Assembly (NCBI RefSeq): GCF_008831285.2
Contig: NC_045139.1
Span: 12,436,704 to 12,500,703 of the forward strand
Source: Nymphaea colorata
Lineage: Eukaryota; Streptophyta; Magnoliopsida; Nymphaeales; Nymphaeaceae
Direction of reading: 5' to 3'
Length of the DNA stretch: 64,000 bases
Below, piece by piece: positions 10,266-23,404 of the stretch (the first letter of the stretch is position 1; each line of letters starts with the position of its first letter). The translations under genes were made by a program, and so were the position numbers. The notes below the pieces were generated by a model. The model searched no databases and had not been told where the DNA came from. It saw only the letters and a list, made by a program, of their open reading frames with translations.

Positions 10266-10879
10266 TTTTTGAAACCTAAAAATATTCAAACTAGCTATCT
10301 ACCCAATTGCATGTTGATGGTTATATTTTTTCTTTCTAAGTCATGAATAGCCAAATTAATATGACATAGCATCCTCCATCCAATGTAGTTGACTTGTGAC
10401 CACATCATGATCAGATTGATGTTTCTTTAAAATAAAAAAATGACAGGGAAACCTAGCTCATCAACACTTCTCATCATAATTTTCAACTCACAAGATATGC
10501 GTGATTTCTATGTTCATGCAAGTAGTGAAGAAAATTGGTTTACTATTAATGTAAATGTCAAATGGGTAGTTAGTTAAAATCCATCTTTTCCCTTGCTTCT
10601 CATGGTTGTTCATTTTGCTACAATCTATTTATCTATTGTGTAATATTAAATATGTGTAGATTGGAAAGAATGAATTGTTTTATGTATTATATATATCCAG
10701 ACATATATAACTTACTAATGAAAGTGTTTTTTTGCTGTCTAATTTTTGGAGGACTGTGTTTGCATATATTAAAAGACAAAACATGTACAAATGTCTAGTC
10801 AATAAGATAAACTACAATGGCATGACAATCAAGTGTAATATCTCTTTGACATGATCTTGGAGCAGACCTGAATTTCAGG
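10266..10879. other. No recognisable gene
   Basis: AT-rich non-coding sequence. It may hold the eroded 5' part of the PIF/Harbinger element that follows, but no terminus was found. Confidence 0.5.
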
Positions 10880-11192
10880 AATAAAGACGCCCATGGGGAG
10901 GAGTGATTGTTAAAAGAAATAGCTATGAAGGAGGTAGAATGAAGGATGATCGAAGCATATGGATCATATTCACACTTAACAAAATTAGAAACAATCTTAA
11001 AAAAATCAAACCAAATTTGATAGTAATGAACCAGATGTTCAATGCAAGTACATTTGGTTGGGACCCTGAAAAGAAAAAATGGTAGTAGCATATGATGAAG
11101 TGTGGAAAGAGTATATAAGGAAATATTTAGATAAGAAAAATATAGGTTCCAAACAACACAGAAGTTTTATGAACATGTAGTTGAAATATAGG
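10880..11192 (+). pseudogene. Myb/SANT-like gene of PIF/Harbinger, broken
   Basis: Two adjacent frames give ..EGGRMKDDRSIW..., then KIRNNLKKIKPNLIVMNQMF and NASTFGWDPEKKK. After a frameshift near 11078 comes MVVAYDEVWKEYIRKYLDKK. The order LKNR.K.LK..., FGWD...K.V.A..EVW..Y is that of the Myb/SANT-like domain (trihelix-like) protein encoded beside the transposase in PIF/Harbinger elements. In that family it binds the element ends and helps the transposase reach the nucleus. The transposase remnant lies downstream on the same strand. The start is lost. Confidence 0.7.
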
Positions 11193-11959
11193 GAAATTCA
11201 ACTTCATTTGGGGATAGTGAAGTTATGCTAATGATATGCCACTAACCGATGCATAGGGAGTACATGATGAACAAGATGATAATGACGTTGCGACCATCTT
11301 AACTCACCACTAAATAGTCCTGGTCCTAGTCATAATCAAGCATAACCATCTAGCAACACAAGGGCAAGCAAGGGAGGGAAAAATACAGACATCAAATAAT
11401 AAAACATTAGAAACGATAAGTGAGAATTTACAAAAGCTATTAGAAAACCAATTGCAAGTATTAGACTGAGGAGTACTGATATGTTAAAAGATCTATATGG
11501 TAAAGAGGAAATAGTCTCCGAGCTATTTCTTACTTCAATAGACATACTTAGTAATGTTGATAATACAAACACTTTTATCTTGGTTTCATAAGAGTTGCAA
11601 GTTAGCTGGCAACACAGGCAGATCGGCTAACACCAGGTAATGTTTATTATTCTCATTTTCCATGTTAATATTTACTATATATATGCTTAAGGTATTGCTT
11701 TATTTCTTTCATCTTGTATTAGTGTAACTTTGTTGTTCTATTGCAACTTTGGCTGTTACATATCATTTGTGCTCCATGATCTTGCTATATATATTGTGTT
11801 ATGTTATGTGATATATATGTTTGTTAAATAGCAAGGTGAATGAAATAGATGAAGTTATCATTGTGTTTTTTCTGTATTTAATCATGAAACTTTTGAAAGG
11901 TGAACCTACCAGAATATAATACACACCTATAGACTAGCAAATGCTCAATTTTTGCATGA
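11193..11959. other. Spacer between two PIF/Harbinger genes
   Basis: No family-like coding sequence seen. AT-rich, with a short TA-rich run near 11680-11820. Confidence 0.5.
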
Positions 11960-13130
11960 CTGCATGCATGGACACCAAAGAAATTGTCTAAATCTATAGA
12001 GAGTTGACCCAATAATAAATGTGTTATTATGTGAGATGTTGAAAAGTAAATGGTTGTTACATGAAACATGAGAAATCATGGTTAAAGAACAAGTAGCAAT
12101 GTTTCTTATTACTTTGGAACATGGTCGGCAAAATCGCTTGACTCAATATTATTTTCAACACTTGGGACAAACAATACCAAGTATGTGAACTTGGACTTGA
12201 ATGCAATTCATATTGTACACGAATAGGGCATAGAAATGTCGACACACCACCCAAAATTGCAAGAGATCCATGATTTTTTCATATTTTAAGGCAAATAACC
12301 ATAATTAAGAATAAATAATTAGTTATTTATCTGTAATGTGCCAAATGTTATTGACACATTGTTTTAAGTGCAATAGATGATGCAGATATTCTGGTGTATG
12401 TCCCAAAAGATTGGCAAAATTGTTGAAAAAATTGAAATGGCTTCTTGTCACAAAATATCTTACCTATTGTGGGTTTTGGTATGCGGTTTCACTAGGTGTT
12501 AGCCAGTTCATAAGAAAGCATGCTATGATACAAAAGTATTCTATAGTGCACTAGAGTATAATGATCATCTGTTAGATATTTCCCAAGGTATGATTCTAAA
12601 AGCTAGTATTGTAACTTTAAGATAATGAATAAAATTATTTGACTAATAAAAATAATTAGATTTTATGAAGTAGGTAAATATTATCTTGCAGATATTGGAT
12701 ATATAAACATTATTGGTCTTTTGACTCCATGCAGAAAATGTCAATACACTCATCTAAATTTAATGATCCTAAAACTAGACAACTTAAAGCGAAGGAATAA
12801 TTATATAACTATAAACAATCATCTTTACACACCACCATAGAGAGAGTATTTGGTTGGCTTAAGGAAAAGTTTTTTATTTTAAAAAATCATGTGTCATATC
12901 CAATATCAAATATCCAGTAACATGTGTTCTTCACAATTTCATAATCCACCACAATCCAAACACTGAACAATTTACTCCTAATGAGATGCATGATAATGAA
13001 GTAAAATGAAATTGTGAAAGATGATGAACACACCCTACCATCATTTACACGTGTTAGTAACAATGAACTTCATGAGCACATTACTTCAACAATGTGGGTT
13101 GATTATACCTCAAGCAAAATATTTTCATTG
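11960..13130 (+). pseudogene. PIF/Harbinger transposase, broken
   Basis: Segments in family order on one strand. VKEQVAMFLITLEHGRQNRL then TQYYFQHLGQTIPSM is at 12081-12187 (family VEEQ.AMFL...GH..RNR...RFQ.S..TIS). A GYINIIGLLTPCR stretch near 12693 matches the region after the second catalytic Asp. LYNYKQSSLHTTIERVFGWL then KEKFFILKN, near 12790-12885, carries the third catalytic acid (Glu of IER). TCVLHNFIIHHN is near 12921, and ELHEHITSTMWVDY near 13064 matches the usual C-terminus. Stops and frameshifts break every join, and the first DDE Asp region (DGTHI) near 12270-12400 is unrecognisable. With the Myb/SANT-like remnant it marks one decayed element. Confidence 0.8.
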
Positions 13131-14099
13131 TATTACTGTTATATGTCATTATTTCAAGTATACTGGACTATCTTCATACTTCATGTAGCCAAATTGAATT
13201 GTTTGTTTGTATTTTTAATTTTCATGGCGTATAGAAACTAGATGATGATTCCTCATCCCAAATATTATGTATTTTATGAGGACATGACTATAGGCACATA
13301 CAACATGGGAGAAAGTCATCCACATCTTATCAATTACAGTGGGCTATAAGACTAGTTATTGGCAAGCTATCATAATAGTCAATGTTTGTAGTAGGTCTAG
13401 TTTCATTGTCTTAGATTTATGAACTTTTGTATCCATTTCTACATCTATGTATGCCAACATGTGACTCCCAACAGTTAGCAATTTTCCATTCTATGGTTTT
13501 ATTGGAAATATTGACTATTTGAACCCTTTAAACATCTAAAACTGATGATACTTTTATGTGATAAATCACTATATTGATGTTCAATATATTATCTTCATTT
13601 AACAGGATCTTGATTGCATGTGTTGATTTATATTTAATCGGTTTCTATTATGAATTTCGCAGTAGTACTTATATAACTTGTTCTACTTCTATCTTGCATA
13701 GTCATGAAAGATTTTTTTTACATGAGTTTTGTCTGATGTCTCTTAAAGAGAATTCAAGCAAAACCAGCAAACAAAGTGTTCTTATTGTCAAAAAATGGAC
13801 AAAATAAATAGAATAAAGTGGACAAAACATAAAAAACGGACATAATATAAGACAAACATCAACATAGATCTAATAGACAAGACAGGTTACAAAAAAACAA
13901 ATGTTAGATGAGAAATATGGTGTCTTGTTCTTAAAACTATCAAACAGTGAACAGAGAATACTACTGACAGGATAGAAGGATGATGGAGTTGTAGAAAAGA
14001 TATCATGTATGTTCTGTCCAGCAGAACAGTTCTCAAATGACCTCTTAGAAACCCCTCTGCCAGCATTGGAGCCACTGGCCGCCCACACTCGTGTAGCAG
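13131..14099. other. No recognisable gene
   Basis: Short frames only (for example 13574-13807), without family features. Confidence 0.6.
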
Positions 14100-14560
14100 A
14101 CTTCCTGTCTACTGACTCAAGCATGACCAAAGTAGCTAAATATGTTGGCTTGACTGCCAGCCAATGCCCAGCCTCGGCTAAGTGTTGTCTGACTGCTCGG
14201 CTGGTCTATTTACTATGTCAGCTTGACTAACAACCAATGCCCAGCCTCAACCGAGTGCTGTTTGACTGTAAGGCCAGCCTGGCCATCGATGGCAGCCTGG
14301 CCCATTGCTTTCAATGTCCTACATCTAGCCGATGCTAGGCTATGGCCCTCCCTAGGCTGGCTGCTAAGGAAATTCTACTTCCCACTTGCCATGCAGCCTG
14401 CTCCTCGTAGATCAGCAGCACACCACATGGCCCATGATTGATATGCTTGAGCCTAGCGCAGGCCAGCAGTCCACCCATAGCCTAGCCACACAACAAGGCC
14501 AAGTTGATCATAGGTGGACCCATAGCCAAAGAGACAAATGGAATCATGACCCAGTTTGAG
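14100..14560. repeat. GC-rich CCAGCC/GGCCAG repeat tract
   Basis: Clearly richer in G and C than its surroundings. Many short CCAGCCT, GGCTGG and AGGCCA blocks in both orientations. Two longer copies, beginning CCAATGCCCAGCCTC at 14161 and 14234, show a 73 bp period. The style resembles 24380-24650. Confidence 0.7.
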
Positions 14561-14593
14561 GTTCACCCAAGGGACTGCCCTTGAGCTAGGATC

Positions 14594-15730
14594 ATGGTTG
14601 CCAAGCATAGAGCTTGCTTAGTCGTGACAGCCTTGGACCCATGGTCCAAGGTGCTCTCATCTCCTATTTCTCTACCTCCTTCATTCTTGCATGGTTTGAA
14701 CGTGTTGAATGCCACACCCATATGGAGAGCTTGCATTGTTATGAGAATTAGATACTTGGAGGCACAACTCTATATTAAGAGACATTTGCTTTGCGGATTG
14801 TCCGGGTGGGACATATTGTACATAGTTCAGATTGGTGCCGAGTGCAACTAGGAATCTTAGGGATAGGTTGCACCACCATTTGACAAGACAATTAGAGTTT
14901 TCAATCAAATGAGGGGAATAGTGAAAAAATTTGGAATACATCAGTGATCTTACCATAAAACGGCCAACCCAAAGACCTCATGTTAATGCATACATCAAAA
15001 CATTATAGAGTTGGGACTTACAATTCTAATGCTTCTAAACCGTTATAGGAATTGATCAAAGGGTTGAATACAATAGAGTATGGTAGAGTTTACAAAGATT
15101 TAAGTTTAACATAGTGAACAAAAAAAAAAGAAATACCTAGTGGGAAATGGCCTGTGTCATGATGACAACTGTATTCTTCGTATAATCAATTTGGTTAGAA
15201 TGCCAGTCCAGATAATTTGGACTTCAAATGTAGTGAAGAAGATAAAGGCAGGGGATATCTACTTTCCATGGACTCAAAGAACAGGATGGAGAGGCCAAAT
15301 CAAAGAGCTTGCTGGTTTGTGTTCGTAGCTGGACCCAACAAGCTTCCCACTTGGGATTGTACTATTAGAATGGGTATACATATGGAAAATAGGTGCACCT
15401 TGTGTGGTCTAGCTGAAAAATCCAATTGTCATGCATTGATTCAGTGTAATGTAGCTATTGGAGTTTGAAGAAATGTGGTTTTAAATATTTTAATAGAAAG
15501 GCAATTTCATGATTGAGGATTATCTCAGAATTTCAAGTGCAAGATAAAGTAGTGGATAAGTACATGTTGGAAAATAGTATTTCCAGTTGTCTATGGAGAT
15601 TATGGTTGGGCAAAAGGAAGAATTAAACTCCAACAAGATGGTAAGAATGTTGATAGTAGATAGCTCACCCATATGGTCTGTTATACATGTCAAGTGTCGA
15701 TTAGAATTGGCACATGTGAAAGAGATATTG
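14594..15730 (+). pseudogene. LINE reverse transcriptase C-terminus, broken
   Basis: The clear part is at 15340-15475: KLPTWDCTIRMGI, then RCTLCGLAEKSNCHALIQC. This has the LPT.D.L..+G spacing and C-x2-C...H-x4-C ligands of the zinc-binding domain (zf-RVT) that follows reverse transcriptase in plant LINEs. A weaker WRLWLGK-type stretch near 15597 fits the tail usually seen about 60 residues later. Upstream, 14594-14851 (..TPIWRACIVMRIRYLE..) may be the linker before the zinc domain, but that is uncertain. The reverse transcriptase domain itself was not found, as expected for a 5'-truncated LINE copy. No poly(A) tail or target-site copy seen. Confidence 0.6.
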
Positions 15731-16912
15731 TTAGTGCGTAGCTATGATTTGTAAGAAAAACTTGAATGAAGATGGAAGTGGTCAAGTTTATTTCTTATAA
15801 CTTGAAAGTTTAATAGATTAATTAAGACTAACATATGTTGTTCTGTGGGACAAAAATAGAAACTAGTCGGAAACACAATGCCCACAAGAGCAACATAGGG
15901 TAGGGATCCAATGGAATTCTGCATGCTGGAATGAGGTACTTCTTGGGCAGTCAATGAAGAACATGTGACAATTATAATGAACAACTACAGTTGAAAAAGA
16001 AGACTGAAAAGAGTATTGGAAGGAAGAAGGGAATTGACAAGTCAATGGCTAAGATTAGAACAATGGAGCTATTTCCTGCATGTTCAAAGATTATTGATTT
16101 CAATATTGACAGTGGGCCAACATATTTTGCAATATAGAGAGGTAGACAATAGGTACACAAATAGCTAAGGTTTAAGTAGAGGTTTTGTATTTCAATGAGG
16201 TGGAACTTTTGGTTATGCAAAGCTAATGGATGGAGTAGCAAAGGTTATGCTACTGGTTTTGGATGTACTGTTTTATATTAGGCATATCTAATTTTGGCTT
16301 TCGTCCATCTTGGTTTTGAAATCAATTCAAATTCAACCCAATTTCTGACCCTATTCCTTGAGGTATAGAGTTCAATACAAGTTAAATGATGACACCACTT
16401 TCACACACCAACAAGAAGAATATATGTGGCATGTAGTATGTTTGATGAAGGCACAATGTGATGGCCATGATTTTACCCCTCTTACCCTCTATACGAAAAG
16501 GCTATGCAAACATTTTCAGCTTTTGGTTCACTACATGCATGAAAGTATCAAAAAATTGCAATGGTACTAAAGAATCAATAATTTTCTAGCAACAATAAAT
16601 ATTGTAGTCATGATGATGCTGCCACGATTTAGTCCAACAATCACATGATCAAGCTATGAACAATGACCAAGCTACCCATGAGCAAGATCAACATTTTGCA
16701 TGATCAAACTGAGGGTAGAAATCAGCCACTAGCACATCAATATCATGATGTCCCACAAGGGATCAGTGGAGCAACTTGAGAGGTTAGAAGTACATGTTCA
16801 CACCCACAACATGTCAAGTATTGTCATGTCTAAACCACAGTATGCCAATTTCATTTCCATTGTATATACTAACATTCCTTTTGATCCTCACTCTATAAAA
16901 GAAGTTGGACCC
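15731..16912. other. No recognisable gene
   Basis: Short frames at 16358-16570 and 16745-16933 have no family features. No repeat structure seen. Confidence 0.55.
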
Positions 16913-17758
16913 CATAGTTGGCAAACTCGGTGATCCAACTCGAGAATCGCCCGAATCAACTCTGATCGACTATAAAACAAGTTAGAGTCAAACTTTAACC
17001 CATATAGACCCGATTTTCAAAAAAATTGGGTATGGATTGCCTAGGTCGTTTGGAATCACCGAGTCAGCTCCGAAGTGTCTGAATTTAGTTTGATAAAGAA
17101 AATAACACATCGGCTACTGCTACCATTTGTTTTTTCTACCCAACATTGACTTGAAATGATTTACAACTTTATTGTTGGTTAGAACTCAAAAGGAAGTTCA
17201 TGGGCGAGGGTTTCCTTCAACTAGGCATTCATCTTTCTTCTCCTGCGAGCAAAGTACAAAACCGATGGTGGTCGAACGGGGAAGGCTTGTGCTTCAGAAG
17301 TCATCCAAGAGAAATTCCCTTCATTCTTGCAATCTACCAACCATGAACAACAAAGAGAGAGAGAGAGAGATGCCATTCCGTTCTACTCCAGTCTTTTGCC
17401 TTCCTTATTGCAACCATGAAGACATGAACCACAGAAAGAGAGAGAGGACGGTGAGAAGGATGATAAAAGATGCTAAACCCTAATGAGAGGGAAAAAAGAG
17501 AGAGTTGTGTAAGATGCTTTCTTTTCTTCTCTCTTGAAAGAAAAGCCATAATTTTAGAAAGGATTGTTCAAAATCTTTCTTTAGCAACCATCAAAAAGGA
17601 ATTTTTTCAAATTTTAACTTGGTAAACCACCCAAACGACATTAAATTAAAGCATTTATTATAAAAACTTGACTCAGACGCTTCACCGAGCCAACTTTTTG
17701 ACTCAGTGACCTGGTTGGCAGCTGATTCGAGCCCCGATTCATGGGCTTGCCAACTATA
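16913..17758. mobile_element. TIR element with GACTC/GAATC motifs, 846 bp
   Basis: Left end CATAGTTGGCAAACTCGG at 16913; right end GGGCTTGCCAACTATA ending at 17758. The outer 11 bp (ATAGTTGGCAA) are inverted copies. Both subterminal regions are filled with GAATC, GACTC, CCGAGTC and ACTCAG blocks and a TATAAAACAA block, as in the smaller relative at 42053-42313. The middle (17100-17640) is unrelated, with GA runs near 17347 and 17435. No transposase and no clear target-site duplication, so this is non-autonomous. Confidence 0.65.
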
Positions 17759-18828
17759 CTTTACCCTTTCTAACTTTAAGAAAACAATGGACAAAGAAAT
17801 AAGTTGGAGAAAATATGCTTACTTAAAGCCAAAGGAGGTGCAAGGATTCAAATCTATGTTTATACTAATGGGTTTGGATAGTTTTATTTAGCCTGTCATG
17901 CTATGGTATTTGATAACTAGTGGCACTGTAATTTCAAAGAAATACTTTCACTCTCACAGTCCAGGGACCTTGGTGAATTCCTCCATTAACTCTATGCCAT
18001 GTAGAGACCCAAATCCTTCAAACAAATTGAAGGGTGGATCTCATGGCAGGTCAAGGCAAGCGACAAAGTAAGACTTTTGGATAGATATATGGTAGGGTCC
18101 TCCTTGTATCTATTTGATGGTTGTAGAGAACGACACATAGGTTCTGAATCCAAGTGCTGATAGACCATCCAAAGGTACAATGAAACCCTTTAGCTGGGCT
18201 AGCACAAGTAAACCAAATTTATGAGCTCCAACCTTCATTGAAGGTGCCACTGCAACACAGTTGGACTAGGTTTTCCAGTTGTGGTATAACTAGGAGAATG
18301 ATATGGGAGTCAATCAAAGATAGAAGCACGAGTGGAAGAATCTCATTTGCCTTGGAAATCACTTTCCCCATGCTTGATGGGCTCTTTACTTTGGTTGTGA
18401 AGTGAGCCTCCTCACTCAAGTTAGTTGATGAAACATGGTTGAAAATGGTCTCAATGTGCAACATGTGTTGCTTGGATAGTGAGGATGAAGCACACCTATT
18501 TTCATATTACAAGGTCTCATTTGAGGTATGGAACTTCATTATTGCTAGGTTGGCCTAAACAAATGAACAAAACAAACATGTAGATCTAAAAAACTAAGCA
18601 TGTATTGGAAGTAGACATATCATGTTGTCATTTGGTGCATCTTAAAACACAGAAAACATTGCCAAGAAATGGTAATTCAGTTGATGCTACTCAATTAACT
18701 TGTTGTGCATTGAATTACCATAAAGAACAATATCTCAAGTTAGACATGGATGCCAAGGTAAAACAAACATCACTTCTTGGTGTTAAATTGATATGTAGCT
18801 ACTTAGATCGGGATAATGAGTTGAGTAT
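17759..18828. other. No recognisable gene
   Basis: Open frames on the minus strand at 17992-18180 and 18219-18464 are unremarkable. Nothing identified. Confidence 0.55.
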
Positions 18829-18834
18829 ATACAT

Positions 18835-18892
<58 letters not shown>
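18829..18892. repeat. ACAT/CA/TA compound microsatellite
   Basis: (ACAT)n to about 18850, (CA)n to about 18875, then (TA)n to 18892. The open frame spanning it (18605-19015) is interrupted in meaning by this repeat and is not considered a gene. Confidence 0.9.
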
Positions 18893-20144
18893 GAGCTCAC
18901 AAAGATTAATCAAACTATTATCGCTAGGTTGCTAAAGAGGAATTATGGTGAGGATCTCTTTGGCCTTGTGCAAAATGGATGGAGGTGCTGGTTAAGGGCC
19001 CAAGTATCATTGTGATACAAGCTAATAGGTAAAGATGGAGGTGCTGGTTAAGGAAGATTGCTACATGAGATATTTGTAATTGGCATTTTGAATATATTTA
19101 TCACCACTCATTGAGGTCTTTTGCTGATTCAAAGGCTCCTTCAAAATGCAGTTAGCTTAACGAAACCGAATGCTTCTAGATATAAGGATCAGACCCTTGG
19201 ATCAGTAATAGGGAACCTCCTCTTGCAACTCATAGTACGGTAATATATGTCCCTATTTTGGGAGTGGGCAGGTTGAATTTTGATGTACATATCCTAATAT
19301 TTTTTTGGCTATAAATTAGTAGAGGGCATACCAATATGAGGTTTACTAATATTGGGAGATTAGATAAAAACATGTTTCTTTGATTTTGGAACATGGAGGG
19401 CATCTTATAGTATAACATTCAACACCATCTTGCTCAAGTCCTAGAAATACCAAACTTCTATGAACTCTTCCCCTTTTGTGGCTATGCATCTTCTAAACAG
19501 ATATTACAAGTGGTGGAAGAGGAGTGGATATATACAAATTACTAAATATAATTAGGACAAGAGTTTGTTGTGAGGCCATACATAAAGGGGAAAGAAACAC
19601 AAGTGAAATTGGTAGAAGCCAAATGGAACAAATAAGAATGATATGAGGTCACACAGTAAACGAGATAAGATAAAAAAGAAATGGGTGTAACCCTTTATTA
19701 TAGAAAGCACACCTATCAAAGTGATAGACACAAAAGTGATTGAGAAAGTAGGAATAAATCAAACAAAAGAGGGTGGTACACAATAAGAAACTTAAATTAA
19801 TGACTTGATTTTCTCATTATATCAAAAGTGACTTAAAATGCATTATTAACATAGCTAGGAGTTTCTCCAAGCTTCACTTCAAGGGGTGTGTTAATTTGGG
19901 ATGAATATAAAGACCCATGTAAAGTCAGCATTTTTCAGAATTCCTGTCACACTCTAAAAAATATTGAAATATATACTAGAATTTTTGAAATCTATGGACC
20001 AATTGAAACACTAAGATTAGCATTTGTTGATGCCACTTCCTCAGCATGCTTCTACATGATTCCCAACAAAATGCACCACAAAAAATGACAAATGTTTATT
20101 GAATGTATTTAATGTTGATATGCACCTCCATAACTTAAATTGTA
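18893..20144. other. No recognisable gene; small duplication
   Basis: A 20 bp exact repeat, GATGGAGGTGCTGGTTAAGG, occurs at 18978 and 19034. Otherwise unremarkable AT-rich sequence. Confidence 0.55.
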
Positions 20145-20397
20145 AATATTTTACCAAACATTGACTGAGTGAATGGTGGCTCTGGCTATCCAAAATCACC
20201 TTGCTCGCTCATGATGGCCATCTGATCCATCATAATGGATGGTTAAGAGAAAAACAAGGAGAAAAAATGTGAACAAATAGTAGATGACAAAAATGCTCAT
20301 CACCTGTCTATTTTGATGGATCATATGGTCATCATGAATGAGTTGGGTGACTTTGGATAGTTAGAGTCACCATCCAATTTTTCACCAAGCATTAACT
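20145..20397. mobile_element. Foldback MITE with ~65 bp inverted arms
   Basis: Arm 20172-20236 (..GGTGGCTCTGGCTATCC..) matches the reverse complement of 20310-20375 at about 79 percent, and most differences are A/G. The arms are flanked by an 18/22 direct repeat at 20145-20166 (AATATTTTACCAAACATT..) and 20376-20397. No coding capacity. The superfamily cannot be named from these ends. Confidence 0.7.
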
Positions 20398-23300
20398 TTC
20401 CCATTTAAAGCATAAAAGAATTGATCTCATACTTCTTGAGGGCTCCATGTCATCTCTTGCCACTATGCCACTTACGGTCATCACTGGCGTTATTTAGGGT
20501 TTAGCTTGGGCATTGCAAGGTTAGCCCTAGTAGTTATATTTATCACTGGCATAAGGGGGAGGTAGTGCTGGTACTCATTTTGGCACAGAGTTAACTGATG
20601 CCAGAGTTGATCAAAGAGGTGCTTTTTGCCTTTGAAAAGCCAAGGAGACCCTCTATCTTGTCGCTAGGTTGTTTGTAGCACCAGTGATAGGCCTGTGGCA
20701 CTGCTTGAACAACTGCCACAACCAAATGATTTTATATGTGAACCATAACCCATTTGCGTGTTCGTTCTTTGCCTTCTACCTTTGACCTGCGACGTCCATT
20801 CGCCCAACGTTCCTGGTCCTTGAACTTCTCTGTGTCAGCCATGCCTTCGTTTGTTCGCCTGACACTCCTACTCCATCAATAAACAGAAGCTCAAATTTTC
20901 ACTTGTCGGTCAAGAAACCCAAGCAGTTGTGCAAAGTTCATTATAGCTGAAGATTTTGACACCCTTGGTCATCTCTTTCTAACAAGGGATCTTCACCTTC
21001 TACCTCCTCTGCCCGGTGGTAGAGGCTGTCAATCAGAAACAAGGTGGGATGCTTTCAATCTCTCTATCCCCTTCGTGTTATTGCATTTTATTTGTTTGTG
21101 TTCAAGATTTTATCCCCTTAATGTTATTTCTTGCAACAGATTTGGGTTTTTTTGTGTTCCATTTGGGATTAGGGGTTCTAATTCATGTAATTGTGATTGA
21201 TGTGCCTGTTTCGTCCACATTTGGGATTCCTTATAGCATTGGAACTTTTTTGTGCATCACTTCAACTTGTAGACATTGAATTTGCTTGATGTGTGTGTGG
21301 AAAATAGATGTAGACTTGGAGAAGTATACACTTAGAAGAAAGATCAATTTTTCTATTCTCTATTACTTCGCTGCTTTTCCATTGGTAGGAACAACGGAAA
21401 TTTCCATCATTTTTTTAGTTTAGCTACATGCAAAAATCCATTTACCTTGTTCACAGCAAGTGGATCTCCTTTCCCAGTATCTCTCGAATACTTGATCCTG
21501 ACTTCGTCTCCCCATGTAGGTCAATTCACTTCTATCGTATCATTTCTTACACCCTTCCCTCCCTATTTGCTCTTATTCTTTCTATTGTCTCCATCCATTA
21601 TCTCCCCTTTCTTTGATTCAACTCTCCATCGTAACCTGTCTAGTTCTAAAACAATACTTTTATATATAGACTTTTCAGAATAGCACATCTTAAGTAATTA
21701 TTGAGGCATGAAGTAAGAACCATCCTCATCCATATTCGTGTCTTGTTTTTTGGAAAAAATGATTCAAGAACAAATAATCAAATCTTGGAGATGAGAAATC
21801 ACATAATCTAGCTAGCGGGTTCATAGATCTATTGAATTCAATATGTTGCACATCAAACCTCTTATTGGTAACTTCATACTGATTGTTTGCTACTGTAAAG
21901 CTTGCTCATCAAAATTTAAGTGTCATTTTTTCCACACATGAGTAATTGAACAATGTGCCTAACTCTATCATTTGCAAAAGTAAAGTTGGAGCCAATATGA
22001 AAAACATTTTGAATAAAAGAAGCTCAAAATACGGATTCCAAGGTATTAATATGTTACTTTAATTTCTTACTTTAATTTCTGGTGGAGGGATGTTCAAGAG
22101 TTACATCACAGCTGGCTGCGTTGTCTTGTCATCATTGTAGCCAGCTTGGGGCAACTAGGTCTTTTTTTATTTTTTGCAATAAGTTTGATATGTCATATTT
22201 AGGGTGTTCTATCGTTTGTTTTATCTATTGGTTATGGAGTTGTTTGACTTGTTTGACTTATGTTTCCTTATCGATTTGCTGAGGTTTATTAAGCTTTAAG
22301 GATGAACGAAACCAGAATTTTCTAGTTAAAAGGGCATTAGTAATAATTTTAAATTAAGCAGCACCATGTTTGCATATCCAAAATTTATTTTGGTCTTCGG
22401 AGTACTTCAGAAAAATGAGGTTTTATTTTAAAATGAGAGAATGAGACTCACCCATCGTTACGAGGATTAGCCATTTCCAATGCCTTTATTGGGGGTAACC
22501 CGACCAAGAACTAGCCTCTTGCTTTGCATATTCCAATATTTGAAATGTTATCCTTTATGAATGTATGCTCAAGTCTAAATAAAATATATTGAGACAAATT
22601 TGGAAATGATTAAATATGATTTGATTTTAGAAAAAAGTGTCCTCAGGTCTAGAACTATGGTCTTAAGGTTAAAAAAACCCTTAATAATTAGTAACTCTAG
22701 AAACTTGAGATTGAATTGTAAGAATAGCCAAATAGTACAAGAAACAAATTGTTTAGAAGAGAGACTTGTAAGATCATTTTAGTTCTTCAAATATTGTCAC
22801 TAGAATTCAACTAAAATATAACTTATATTTGAATATAGTTTCAAAAATCAAGATTTTCAAATTGTTTGATGAAATATGATTAGGAATATACTTGTAAATT
22901 ACTTATTTTGCAAAATATGGCCTCAACTTGTCATGCTTTATAAAAACAAGTTTTTCAAGTTTTGTTTGAAAATAAGATATCAAAATAGATGGATGATGAC
23001 CATAGTTCTTGTACATCATAGGGCCAAAGAGAGAGATTTTGGAATATTACAAATGTCAAAATAACATGTTGAAATGTGTAATGGTTTGATATTTAAAACA
23101 AGAAAATATTTTAATTTGTAGGGGTGTTTCTCTTGAATCTTAAGTAAGTTTCAAGATTTTACCTTAATTTGATTATCATAACATTAGGGCTTGATCTTGT
23201 CTTACTTATGTTTCTTATAGATGTGCTTGTGAGCATTCGTGATTCCCATAAGTGATTGTGTATGCATGATTACATAAATTCTATATACATAGTAAAAAAT

Positions 23301-23404
23301 AAACTATTCCTACCATAACATATATCTATAGGGCAATGGAAAAGAAAAAATTTGATACAAATTAACAGTGGTAAGATTTCATATAACGAGTCGCTCAAGG
23401 GTGT
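20398..23404. other. No recognisable gene
   Basis: The frame at 21016-21279 is hydrophobic but has no recognisable family, and its upstream sequence shows no convincing gene structure. Other frames (22082-22282, 22600-22782, 22876-23064, and 23270-23593 on the minus strand) look like chance. No long repeat seen. Confidence 0.5.

Noticed and set aside
21016-21279. Hydrophobic 87-residue frame as a membrane protein
   Set aside because: No family resemblance, T-rich composition alone gives hydrophobic codons, and no supporting gene structure.
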